Below, in pieces: positions 22,893-32,507 of a stretch of 64,000 bases of DNA. Positions within the stretch are counted from its first letter, which is position 1. Every line of letters begins with the position of its first letter. The stretch spans positions 1-64,000 of the forward strand of contig OY730170.1 in assembly GCA_963422465.1 (NCBI GenBank), read 5' to 3'. The notes under the pieces are model-generated. The model was not told the DNA's origin, made no database searches, and saw nothing but the letters and a program-made list of their open reading frames with translations. Made by a program: the position numbers and the translations under genes. Source of the DNA: Lichina pygmaea (taxonomy: Eukaryota; Ascomycota; Lichinomycetes; Lichinales; Lichinaceae).

Positions 22893-24941
22893 ATGGCTCA
22901 GCTGTGCAGGCTCCTCGCAATCTCTTACCTGGCATGCACCTTCGTTCAAGCACGAGACGCCAACTACGAAGTCGTCCTCGCGCAACCTCCTCCGAGTTCT
23001 CCGCCGCAGAGGATCCCGAAGGTAGTTCACTTCATCTTTGTCAACCTGAAGCCCTTAACCTGGGTTGAATATGCGGCCGTCAGCTCGGCATGGAAGATCA
23101 TCGGGGCCAAGAGGATCAACCTCTAGGTTCCTCCAGAGCCAAGCTTCCGTAGCGAGATATAGGCTCGTGTCTTGAAGATACCGCCTGTCACAGTACGCTC
23201 CGTGGAAATGCCGGATAGTGTCTTCGGCCGCGAAATACGCCGGATAGAGCATGTGGCCGACATCGTGAGGCTCAGGGTACTGTACGAGGAGGGAGGTATG
23301 AATCCAAGGCAATCCACGTCCCTCGGCCCGACTGGAGCAAGTTTCCAGGTTGACTTGCTTTACATTCGACAATGTTGACCATTGCTCAGGGATATATATG
23401 GACACCGATCTGGTGGCGTTACGGTCGTCAGACACAGTTCTTTCAGACCCATCAACAAAGACAACTGTCATGGCGGAGGAAGCGGGCGTTGGCCTTTGTA
23501 ATGCCTTGATCATGTCGACACCCAAGGCACCCTTCATCCGGCGATGGATGGACTGGTATCGTTCGTTTGAGGACCAAAAGTGGAATGACCACTCTGTCAT
23601 CTTGCCCTATCATATGTACCCAGACAGGGATCCGGACATCACTGTCCTTCACGACCACGCTTGGTTCTACCCGATGTACGGAAGACACAATCGAGGTTTC
23701 AGGACGATGTGGCTTGGAAAAAGCTGGTGGGATATCGATCGCAGCTTTGGCGTCCATCTCTGGCGGGGGTCGAGAGGTCCCATGGCAAGCCTGTTGACGC
23801 CACAAACCGTGCGCGCGATCGACACCCCGCTCTTCTGCGCCATGAGGAAACTTTTCGACGACGTCGATGGTGACGGCATCGTATCCCTATCACCGGCTAC
23901 AAATCCCAACTGCTCCGTTCCACGAGTGTCTGAGGTCGTGCGCCACCAAGACGGATTATTCTCGGTGTACGAGTTCGACACAGACGACATTGACGCCAAG
24001 TGGGTGGACCGGTTAGGTAACAATCTCCATGGCTGGGCTCCAGTGGGAACTCGACGGTTGTCGAGTGGCCTCGACGGCTCAACTGATCGGTACTTCGCCG
24101 AAAGCTCGTATGCAGTCTTGCCTGTTCCGTTGGGCTGGGATCCCCGCGCCAGGACCACCAATGTCGACTTCAAGTTTGACACCAAAACCCTCGCTTACGG
24201 CCAAGAGATAGTCCTTGTGAAAACAAGCATCGGTGAAAATGGGGCGATTGTTATCAAACTCATCATGGGAGAGGAGGGCCAACAACATTCATTTGTTGAG
24301 TTTGCATGGATATCCAAGTACATGTCGTGGGCAACAAAGACAGACAGCGATGATCTGGCGATAAAATTTCCTATTGGGTATGTATGTGTGTTCCAGGCAG
24401 AGGCTTGACTGATGCAGGAAGTGTCACTCCCAGCTCCTGGTGAGTCGAAGCTAACATCAGCAAGGTTTTGGCAGCTCAGCAACGGGGATTGGCATAACCT
24501 GACAGTGAGCTACGACCGCAAGACGGTCGGGACGGTGGATGTCTCCATCAACAGCACACTCCTTCGCCGTGTCGTCGTGCAGAGAGTATCTACAAAGCCT
24601 ACTGCGTACGAAATTTGGGTAGGTTCACAGGATGAGAGTCACAAGGGCCCTCGCTTCCAGAGGACTATCCGACAACTTAGATTCTTCTCCAGAGCTGTTG
24701 GCCCCAGCCGTCAATCAAAAAAGAGCTCTGGTAACAACTCCAGTGAGTGAAGGACTGGTCTCTTTGTGATGTGAAAGACTTTCCAAGATCCCTTGAACTG
24801 ACTTCACAGCTGGGTAGCCCCTCATGGAAGGGATGTTGTTGACATGTGGCTCTTGAAAAGTGATGACAAGCTATCAGTGGACATGCTACTACTGCCAATC
24901 TTTGCAATGGTGATCTCAATCCTACTGCTATACTATCTGAT
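22893..24941 (+). pseudogene. GT32-like glycosyltransferase with two Trp-to-TAG codons, 3' end cut by an LTR
   Basis: Would be a type II Golgi or ER sugar transferase: N-terminal anchor (LLAISYLACTFVQA), then IPKVVHFIFVN, the DxD nucleotide-sugar motif IYMDTDLVAL at about 23392-23421, and HAWFYPMYGRHN with WxxxVHLWRG-like motifs at about 23660-23770, typical of GT32. A LamG-like region (DWHNLTVSYD, about 24488) and a C-terminal membrane segment (LLLPIFAMVISILLLYY, about 24880) follow. The frame reads through 23124-23126 and 23160-23162, both TAG where Trp fits (INL-W, EI-W-ARV). One intron, 23296-23389, joins cleanly. A TGA at 24406-24408 is either a third lesion or lies in a very short intron (24382-24417). 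The last exon runs into the gypsy-1 LTR at 24942. Confidence 0.75.
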
Positions 24942-25485
24942 TGTTGCGGTCTGTACCGTACTGTCCTATCCGAGTATAGGATTAGGGCGAGAGGCGGAAG
25001 GCGGGTTGGTTCTCGCAGAAGAGGAGTGTCAAGGAGCGCGAAGGGGTTTGGTGGAACGTGGTGGTGGTGACACCTGATCAATGGCTTCGTACAAAAGGAT
25101 TGTATTGAAGTAGATCTAGTTGTCTGGATCACAACATGAGTTGAAGACGATTGTTCCATAGGGGAACTATCGCCTGGCTATATAGTGCCCAGTTCGTGAG
25201 CAGAGTGAGCTCTGCTCACTTTGCTCACTTTTCATGCACGCTGCGGCGAGCTGGGTGAGCTCTGCTCACTTTGCTCACTTTTCATGCACGCTGCGGCGAG
25301 CTGGGTGAGCTCTGCTCACTTTGCTCACTTGTTTGTGCATATGCATGCTGCGGCAAGCACCCCCTGGTTTGTCTCGCCAGTCACGTGACCGGTTCCCGTG
25401 TCACGCTGTCTGGTACTTCTGTCCAGTATCCTGTCTGCTGCTTTCTGTGAGTATATAAAGACTGTGTTCCTCCTGGGTCGTAACA
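24942..25485 (-). repeat. gypsy-1 3' LTR
   Basis: 544 bp, TGTTG...TAACA. It differs from the 5' LTR (42002-42595, 594 bp) mainly by one fewer copy of the internal 49-50-bp minisatellite unit (gctctgctcactttgctcac core). It interrupts the last exon of the glycosyltransferase gene. Confidence 0.9.
25452..25460 (+). promoter_or_regulatory. TATA box in the LTR pointing towards the antisense ORF
   Basis: tatataaag lies 25 bp before the LTR edge and 77 bp before the ATG at 25529, oriented against gag-pol. The same word is kept in the other LTR (42552-42560), while the telomeric copy has tatatacag. It is a good candidate core promoter for the antisense ORF; transcription is inferred, not shown. Confidence 0.5.
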
Positions 25486-25528
25486 CTATCCTCCTCTCCA
25501 TCTTTCATCGTCTTGATGAAATCTGGTC

Positions 25529-25933
25529 ATGCCTCCAAAGTCACGTGCGACTGTTAGCCGAACTCAGCTGGCTGCTCAAATCCGCGATCAGGGTTTTGTT
25601 TCGCGTACACCCTGTGACTTTTGTGTTCTCCGTGGTTGTCTGTGCTTCCAGATGCCGGGAGAAGATGATAAGTTGAAATGTGCTGCGTGCACTCGGCGCG
25701 GAAGGTCTTGTGTCTCTGTGTCCTGGGAATCTTTGAACATGTCCCGGGACAACCTCCGTGAGGATGTTGCCGCTGACGAGGCAACACGCGATGCACTCTT
25801 TGAACAACTTGCCACAGTGCAGGCTTGTCTGTCTTGGAAGCGAAAGGTGTTAGAGGGCGCCGAGGTCTGTGTGAGGCAGAAGCTTCAGTGCTTGGTGAAA
25901 GAGATGGAGTCAGATGGCGAGGATTTGACTTGA
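25529..25933 (+). CDS. Antisense ORF of gypsy-1: Zn2Cys6 cluster plus coiled coil
   Basis: 134 residues, encoded opposite to gag-pol, between pol and the 3' LTR. Its stop is 4 bp from the pol stop (tail to tail). Cys29-x2-Cys32-x6-Cys39-x11-Cys51-x2-Cys54-x6-Cys61 exactly fits the Gal4-type binuclear zinc cluster pattern, and basic residues (TRRGRS) sit in the second half. Residues about 75-125 are rich in heptad-like Leu/Glu/Lys and could be a coiled coil for dimerisation. There is no middle-homology region. The frame is fully open in an element whose pol is damaged. A DNA-binding or transcriptional role is inference; a chance frame is unlikely, given the conserved counterparts at 28514, 45800, 56967 and 59337. 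Confidence 0.75.
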   Translation: MPPKSRATVSRTQLAAQIRDQGFVSRTPCDFCVLRGCLCFQMPGEDDKLKCAACTRRGRSCVSVSWESLNMSRDNLREDVAADEATRDALFEQLATVQACLSWKRKVLEGAEVCVRQKLQCLVKEMESDGEDLT

Positions 25934-25937
25934 TCGG

Positions 25938-28048
25938 TCATTGACACGTCCCTCCTGCAGGCTGAGCTGTTCGGTCCTGCTCCTGCTGAAACTGTCGCAG
26001 AAGAAGCCGGCAGTTCGCGAGGTTCTTGAGTGGTTCCCAGGTATTTTCCGAGTCTGGGTATCCTTTCCACTTGACGAGGTATTGCTGACCTTTTCTAGCC
26101 AGGATCTGTTCAACCTTGAACTCTTGTTCTTCTTCGGGTTGGTAATGGAATGTTTCCTGCAAGGGTGTGCTCTGGTCGGCTGGTTCAATCATTGATATAT
26201 GAAAGTTTGGATGGACTCTGGCATCCCTTGGTAGTCGTATCTTGATGTTGACTGGTCCTGTTTTTTCTTCGACCGAAAATAGTCCAACCTTGATGTTGTC
26301 AAGTTTCTTTGTCTTTGGTTTCTTTGTTTTCCAATTTCTTGTAAGGAGGTAGACTTTATCCTCCTTCTTTAGCTGAGGTGCCATTTTTGATTTCTTGTCC
26401 ATTTGACGTTGCATTCTTTCTGAGGTCTCTTGAAGGTAGTGCCTCATCATTGTGTGTGTTTGTCGTAGGAGCTTGTCATGTTGGAGTGCTTTCTCCGTGT
26501 TTGGTGAAGCTCTGCTTGGCATCCTGATGTTTGTATGTTGTCCAAAATTGGCAAAAAATAGTGATTCCTTTGTTGAGTCTGATCTGTGCTGGTTGATTGC
26601 CAGCTGTGCCACCAGTAATAACTGTACCCAATTACTGTGGGTCTGGTTGATGTAATGCCGTAAGTAAGTCTCCAGGACTTGGTTTGCTTGCTCTGTCTGG
26701 CTGTCAGTTTGTGGGTGATAGGCCGTAGACATTTTGGGTTTTGTTCCTATGGCTGCACTGATTGTCTTCCAGTAGTTGGATGTGAAGAGTTTGTCTCTGT
26801 CTGTAATGATCATGATCAGAACTCCGTGGTCTCTGACCAATCTGTCCAGTAAAAGGTGTCCCAACTGTTCTGCTGTGTGGGTCTTCTTGAATAGTACCAC
26901 TATTAGATATTTTGTGAATCTGTCCACTATCACCATAATCAAGTTGTAGGTGATTCCTGTGACTGGGTCCTTGGACTTGGGTAGCTTTGTGATGAAGTCC
27001 ATTGACATGTCTTCCCACAGGCCTCTCAGTATCGTGTTTGGGTGTCCTTCTCTGTATAGCTTGTGTTTTCCATGTTTGTTTTTCTGGCATAGTAGACACT
27101 TGCTGATGTAGTTTGTGACATGTTGTCAGAGGTTAATGACATTGTTCCCTGCCTGTTGGATAAGGTCTGTGGTCTTGGAGATTCCTGGGTGACCATGTGC
27201 TGGGTTGTCGTGGTAGTTCCTTATTAGTTCTTCAGTGTCTTCTGCCGTGAGCTTGTTGATCTGTGGCTGAGGCACCAGGTTTCCTTGCTGGTCCTGCTGT
27301 AAGATCATTCCTTGGTGTTCATCATCTTCTATGTAGTCTTTTTGTCAGCTTAGTGTGTCTACTCTCCTGTTGTCTTGTCCAGGGGTGTACAAGATCTTGA
27401 ACTTGTGTTGCCCTAGGAGTTCAGCCTATCTGACTTGCCGTCTGTTCAGCTTCTTGGTTGTTGTGAACGTTGTCAGATTCTTGTGGTCTGTGAGAACAGT
27501 GAGTTCAGAACTGCTTTCTGTGTACACTCTCCAGTGTTCAAGTGTGTTGACAACTGCCAATAGCTCTTTGTTGTGGATATCATAGTTTTGTTCCGCTTGT
27601 GTTATTTTTTGTGAGTAGTAGGCAACTGGGTGCCACTTGCTGTCTGCCTGTTGGCATAGACATGCTCCTACTGCCTGATCTGAAGTGTCTGTCTTGATTT
27701 GTGTTGGTTGGCCTGTCTTGAAGTTGAGGAGAACTGGTTTCTTGGCGCAAGCGTCCTTGAGCTGTTGGAATACTTTTTGTTATCTCTCCATCCACTGGTA
27801 CTCCACGTTCTTCTTCGTGAGTTCTGTCAGTAGTGTTGCCATCTGTGAGTAGTTCTTTATGAACTGTCAGTTGAAGTTGGCAAATCCTAGGAAGGCTTGT
27901 ACTTCCTTAACTGACATCAGTGTTGGCCATTGCTGAATCACTTTGATTTTCTCAAGGTTAATCTTGATCCCTTTGATCCCTATGACATATCCAAGGAATT
28001 CAACTTCCAGTTTGTTGAACTCGCATTTCTTTGGGTTGAGCTTGAGCC
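25938..28048 (-). pseudogene. gypsy-1 pol, 3' part: RNase H, integrase, chromodomain
   Basis: Read on the minus strand from the gypsy-2 insertion: RNase H (KTDTSDQAVGACLCQ, HNKELLAVV), then the integrase zinc-binding region (HDNPAHGHPGISKT), then the catalytic core in an open frame 27008-25938 (MDFITKLPKSKDPVTG, DSQTEQANQVLE). The frame ends with a chromodomain (VEQILARKGQQYLVKWKGYP, NTWEPLKNL), which defines a chromovirus and would direct integration to modified histones. In-frame stops occur near 27121, 27345, 27445 and 27780, several at positions where Trp is expected. Confidence 0.9.
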
Positions 28049-28461
28049 TGTTAAAGGCCAGTCCACGTTCACACAGAATGTGGGTGGTCCTGTCTTTGAC
28101 CGAGGAGGGCAGAGACTCAATAGATGAATAGCAAGTGGGGTAACTCTCTTGCTATTGTCGCTCGTAATGTGCATTCAGCCTGGAGAGCTATTCTCTCCGG
28201 CTATCTGGGTTCTTATATACAGGAGCCTGAGGGGGGGGGGTCCTCCCGAGGGGTATCAGCTTTCTGCGTGGACAAGCTGGACAAGATGGTTACACATCGT
28301 CCACCTCGTCCACCGGGTCGGGTGAACATTGTTCCTGTGGATGAGCTGGACGAGCTGGTTACACATCGTCCACCTTGTCCACCGGGTCGGGTGAACATTG
28401 TTCCGTGTACCTCTGTACACTTGCTTCGGTCAGCTCAGCTGTTCCGGCCTGGGCCTTAACA
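28049..28461 (-). repeat. gypsy-2 3' LTR
   Basis: Starts TGTTAAAGG and ends CTTAACA. On the minus strand it has tatataag (28219-28212), the likely sense promoter TATA. Two copies of an internal repeat (gtccacc...cgggtcgggtgaacattgttcc) lie at 28310-28405. A run of ten G (28229-28238) is present in both LTRs. Confidence 0.93.
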
Positions 28462-28513
28462 CCATCCCCTCCCTCCAAAGGTTCTGTCCCCAGATCCTCT
28501 CGCTTCTCTTACC

Positions 28514-29044
28514 ATGACCCGGACATCTTGTGTTAATCGTCGTGGAGTCCTCGGTTCTCGTGTTGGCAAGATGGGCAAGGTATCCAAAGTTTCATGCAGC
28601 GCATGTCGTCGTGACTGTGCCAAGTGTGTCGTCAGTTCAGAGTCCACATTTTGCGGTCAGTGCCTTGAGAAGGGTCGCCGTTGTGATCTCCATCTCGCGG
28701 AGTCGGAGTGGGAGAAGATGGAGCTTGAGCGCACTCAGCTTGAGGCTCAACTGAAGGAGATCGAGGAGCAGGAGTCTGTTCTCCTTCCTCGCAAACTTCG
28801 TCTCCGTCGTCAGTTGGGTGTGTTGTCCAAGAAGGAGGGTGAGGCCATCAAGCGTGAGCTTGCTGCGATCGAGGATCAGGAGGATCTCGAGCAGGAGGCT
28901 ACGCGTGTGGAGTCCCCGCCGCCTTTGGAGGACTTCTTCTCTTCGGAGGCCTTGGCTTCTCTCGAGCCTTTGTCTCCATCAATCCTGGCTTCTGCGGGTT
29001 TTGTCGGTGGAAACTCCGCAGCTTCTCGTTCGTCGCAGGGCTGA
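28514..29044 (+). CDS. Antisense ORF of gypsy-2: Zn2Cys6 cluster plus coiled coil
   Basis: 176 residues, encoded against gag-pol. Its 3' end overlaps the pol 3' end (stop at 28899) by about 146 bp. Cys28-x2-Cys31-x6-Cys38-x8-Cys47-x2-Cys50-x6-Cys57 matches a Gal4-type Zn2Cys6 cluster (SCSACRRDCAKC ... CGQCLEKGRRCD). A strongly charged Glu/Leu/Arg region at about 60-130 (ERTQLEAQLKEIEEQE) predicts a coiled coil, and an acidic, Pro/Ser-rich tail (about 131-165) could be an activation-type region. The frame has no lesion although pol has several. Compare 25529-25933. Function is inferred from domains only. Confidence 0.78.
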   Translation: MTRTSCVNRRGVLGSRVGKMGKVSKVSCSACRRDCAKCVVSSESTFCGQCLEKGRRCDLHLAESEWEKMELERTQLEAQLKEIEEQESVLLPRKLRLRRQLGVLSKKEGEAIKRELAAIEDQEDLEQEATRVESPPPLEDFFSSEALASLEPLSPSILASAGFVGGNSAASRSSQG

Positions 29045-32000
29045 AGTTCTCGGTGGGTTCCCACGAGTTCTCCTCATTGTCATACCCTAACCACTTGACC
29101 AGGTATTCGATTTTCTGTCCACTTCTCCGGCTGTCTAGGATCCTTTTGATATCGTACTCTTCTTCGTCGTCCTCGAAGTGCCATTCTGTTTTGATTGCTG
29201 CGTCGCTGGGTGCTGGCTCGAGCAGCGAGACGTGGAATACTCGGTGTATCCGTGCCTTTTTTGGCAGTCTCAGTCGGTAGTTGACTTCTCCAGTGCGCTT
29301 CTCAATCTCAAACAGTCCGATTCGTACATGATCCAGCTTTTTGCTCAGTCACTTCGAGCGCAGGTTTTTTGTTGACAAATAGACCTTATCCCCCCTCTCC
29401 AGGGTTGGTCCCTTCAACCTTTTGCTGTTTAGGCGGTGGCTTGTTGTCTTTTGTGCGGATTCAATTGCAGTCTTCATTTCCTCATGCATAGCAGTGAGTT
29501 TTTCGATGTTTGTTGAAGTGCCACTTCCAGCCGCCATCGCTTCCCAGCGGGGGTTTCTGCCGTAGTTCGCAAAGAACAGCGTCATGCCTGTCACGCTGTG
29601 TTGCTGATCGTTGTACGCAAACTGAGCCATTGGTAGCAGTTCTACCCAATCGTCCTGTCGGTGGTTGACGTAGTGGCGTAGGTACTGTTCCATCGTCTGG
29701 TTTGTTCTCTCAGTTTGTCTGTCTGTTTGTGGATGGTAGGCAGTAGACATCCTCGTGTCTATCCCTAGCTGTCTTGTCCACGTGTTCCAGAATTTCAAGG
29801 TGAAGAGTTTGTCTCGATCTGAGATAATCTTCGTGGGTAGCCCTCGCTGGCTAACCAATTCTTTGAGCAGGACATTGGCGAGTTCGCTCGCTGTTCCTGT
29901 CTCTCGCCACAGGATCAGGTGAGCGTATTTGGTGAGTTTGTCGACAACCACCAAGATACTGTCATATTTCACCTTTGTTACCGGGTCCTCTGACCTCGGC
30001 AGCTTCACCACAAAATCCATTGTGATGGTATCCCAAGCCACTTCTGGGAGGTCCATTTGTTGACTCTCTCCATAGGGTTTGTGGCGTGACAGTTTGTTTT
30101 TCGCACACTCTTCGCAGTTGCGAATAAATTCCGTCACTTTCCACTTTATTCTGTTGAAGTGGTAACATCTCCGGATCTTTTCCAGGGTCTTGTCTTGCCC
30201 AGGATGTCTGTGTAGAGGTCCATCGTGATGTTGTCGAATCACGTCCTCTTGTGTGCTCTCTGGCACTTCTTCCTTGTTCGTGGCCGCAACGTTGTGGCCT
30301 AGGGTCAGGAGTGCACCCATTTCTTCAGTTTTCGCTAACTGAGGTTGAGCATAGACCAGAGTTTGTCCTTTTGTCACTAGGATTGGGTGCTCTTCTGTCG
30401 TGTTGTCTGTCGTCATATCAGGCTGTCTGCTAAGCGCGTCCGCTCGTGCGTTTTCTGATCCTTTTCGATAGAAGATCTGGAAGTCGTATGAAGCTAAAAG
30501 CTCCGCCCATCAGACTTGTCGTCTGTTTAGCTTCTTCATCATCGTGAAGTAAGCCAAATTCTTGTGGTCTGAGTACATGTCCACTGTGTACTTTGCTCCT
30601 TCCAGGTAAGGTCTCCACTCCTGGAATGTGTCGACAATCGCTAACAACTCCTTGTTGTGAACATCATACCTGAGTTCTGGGCCAGAGAACTTTCTCGATC
30701 AGTATGCGACAGGGTGTAGGCAGTTTTCGGCGTCTGGTTGACACAAGCAAGATCCAAGTGCTTGGTCCGAGGCATCTGTCTCCATGATGATCCGCCGTCC
30801 GGGATCAAATGATGCCAGTATGGGTGCGGAGGTGAACTTCTCTTTCAGCTCCTGGAACGCTCTCTCTTGGCTGTTCCCCCATGTGAAGGTTTCTTCCTTC
30901 TTTGTTAGTTCAGTCAAGGGTGCTGCTGTCCTCGAGTACTCCTTGATGAATCGTCGGTAGAAGTTCGCAAATCCCAGGAAGGATTGGACTTCTTTGAGGT
31001 TTTTGGGTGTTGGCCAGTCTCGTACTGCCGTGATCTTTGTATCGTCTATACGGATTCCTTCCGTCGTCAGGATCGATCCCAAATATTCCACTTCTTTCAC
31101 GTGGAAAACACTCTTATCAAGGCGTAACCTCATTCCTACTTCTTGGAGCGCATGTAGGATCTTCTTGACATGCTGTCTGTGCTCCTCCAGGGTTCCATTG
31201 GTGTAAACCAAGACATCGTCGATATAAGCAGTAACAAATATATCCAGGTATTGTCGGAGGATGGCGTTAATGAGTGATTGGAATGTCGCCGGTGCATTCG
31301 TAAGGCTGAATAGCATAACAGTATACTCGTAATGCCCGTACCTCGTACGAAAGGCTGTCTTCCATTCTTCGCCATCTTTCATCCTAACCAGGTTGAAAGC
31401 GCCTCAGATGTCGAACTTGGTAAACCACTTGGCTCCTTGGATTCAGTCCTGGATTTCTGATATTAACAGTAGCGGGTAGCGATTCTTAATCGTGATCGCA
31501 TTAAGCTGCTGGTAGTCAACACACAGTCGTAATTTGCCGTCCTTCTTTGGCACAAACAATATTGGGTATCCGGCCGGTGATGTTGAAGGTCTTATGAACT
31601 CTTTCGCTAGGTTCTCGTCCAGGTAATCTCTTAAGGCCTCAAGCTCCTTTGCTGATAGAGTGTAAATAGGGCTATGTGTGGGTTTCTTTCTGTCTTCCAG
31701 CGGAATTTCGTGATCCCACTCTTGGTGTTCTGGTAGCGTCACGACCACTTCCTCACCAAACATCTCCTGGTAGTCTTTATACTCACTTGGCAGCTGCGGT
31801 GCCTGAGTCTTGCCCACGGCGTCATGCGTGGTGCAAAGTTGATGGTTTCGGAGCTTCATCCAAGCCACATAGGCTCGCCCTCGCCGGTGGTGCTTCTTCC
31901 ACCCTGCATATGAGATCTCTTTGATTCTCACTTTCTCTGGCTCTGCTCGAGTTGCCAGACTCTTCTTCGGAAAGACTAGGTGCCTTCTTTTCCAGTCGAT

Positions 32001-32507
32001 CCTTGGGTTTTGACTTTCCAACCATGGAAGACCTAATATAACTTCATGTGGTATCTGGACCAAGTCGAATTCTTCTGATCCGATTGTCGTACTGTCGACA
32101 CACAGTCGTAGGTTCTTGGTCTCCTTTGTCACTTGTCCTTGGTCGTTGGAGAGTGGTGTCCCGTCTACTACCGTTAGTTGGTATAGATTCCTCTTTTCCT
32201 GAGTCGGGATCTTGTGCTTCCTGGCGAAACTTTCTGACATGAAGTTGCCAGTAGCTCCAGAGTCGATCATGGCGTTTGTCAGATGCCTGTTGACTCTCAT
32301 CTTGATGTGAAAATGCGGACTGCAGGCTGTCGTGTCGAGGCTCTGCTCGACCCCTTCTCTCCGGAGTGTTGTCTTGCCTGCTCTTCCGACTCCGGATTTG
32401 AAGAGCACTGCTAGTTTTTTGAACAACCAAGGCTCTGAGCCTGGTGTTCTGCCACGTGTCTTTCGCATTTTTCGGTGAAGCATAGCTCCCATGCGTCTTC
32501 TCCGCAA
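28899..32507 (-). pseudogene. gypsy-2 pol: protease, RT, RNase H, integrase, chromodomain
   Basis: A single reading frame, -1 relative to gag, carries protease ([10 protein letters not shown]), RT with intact YIDD (near 31225), RNase H (METDASDQALG), integrase (HHDGPLHRHPGQDKT, then WDTITMDFVVKLP) and chromodomain (KIEYLVKWLGYDNEENSWEP, near 29105). It is interrupted by in-frame TGA codons at about 31443, 31386, 30698, 30510 and 29349, where Trp or Arg is expected; none is TAG. The stop is TAG at 28901-28899. The element is dead or nearly so unless these codons are recoded. Confidence 0.9.
32360..32420 (-). promoter_or_regulatory. gypsy-2 gag-pol -1 ribosomal frameshift signal (slippery site and pseudoknot)
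   Basis: On the minus strand, gag ends TCA AAA AAC TAG: the heptamer A AAA AAC (32420-32414) fits X XXY YYZ for tandem -1 slippage. After a 6-nt spacer (32413-32408) comes an 8-bp stem TGCTCTTC (32407-32400) with GAAGAGCA (32386-32379). Loop bases TCCGGAGT (32396-32389) pair perfectly with ACTCCGGA (32367-32360), giving an H-type pseudoknot with loops of 3, 2 and 11 nt. The -1 frame is the pol frame. Seen directly; function is inferred from the general architecture of such signals. Confidence 0.8.

Noticed and set aside
24382-24417. 36-nt intron in the glycosyltransferase
   Set aside because: It would remove the TGA and keep the frame, with GTATGT and gcag ends, but it is shorter than normal fungal introns. 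Left as an open alternative to a third nonsense change.
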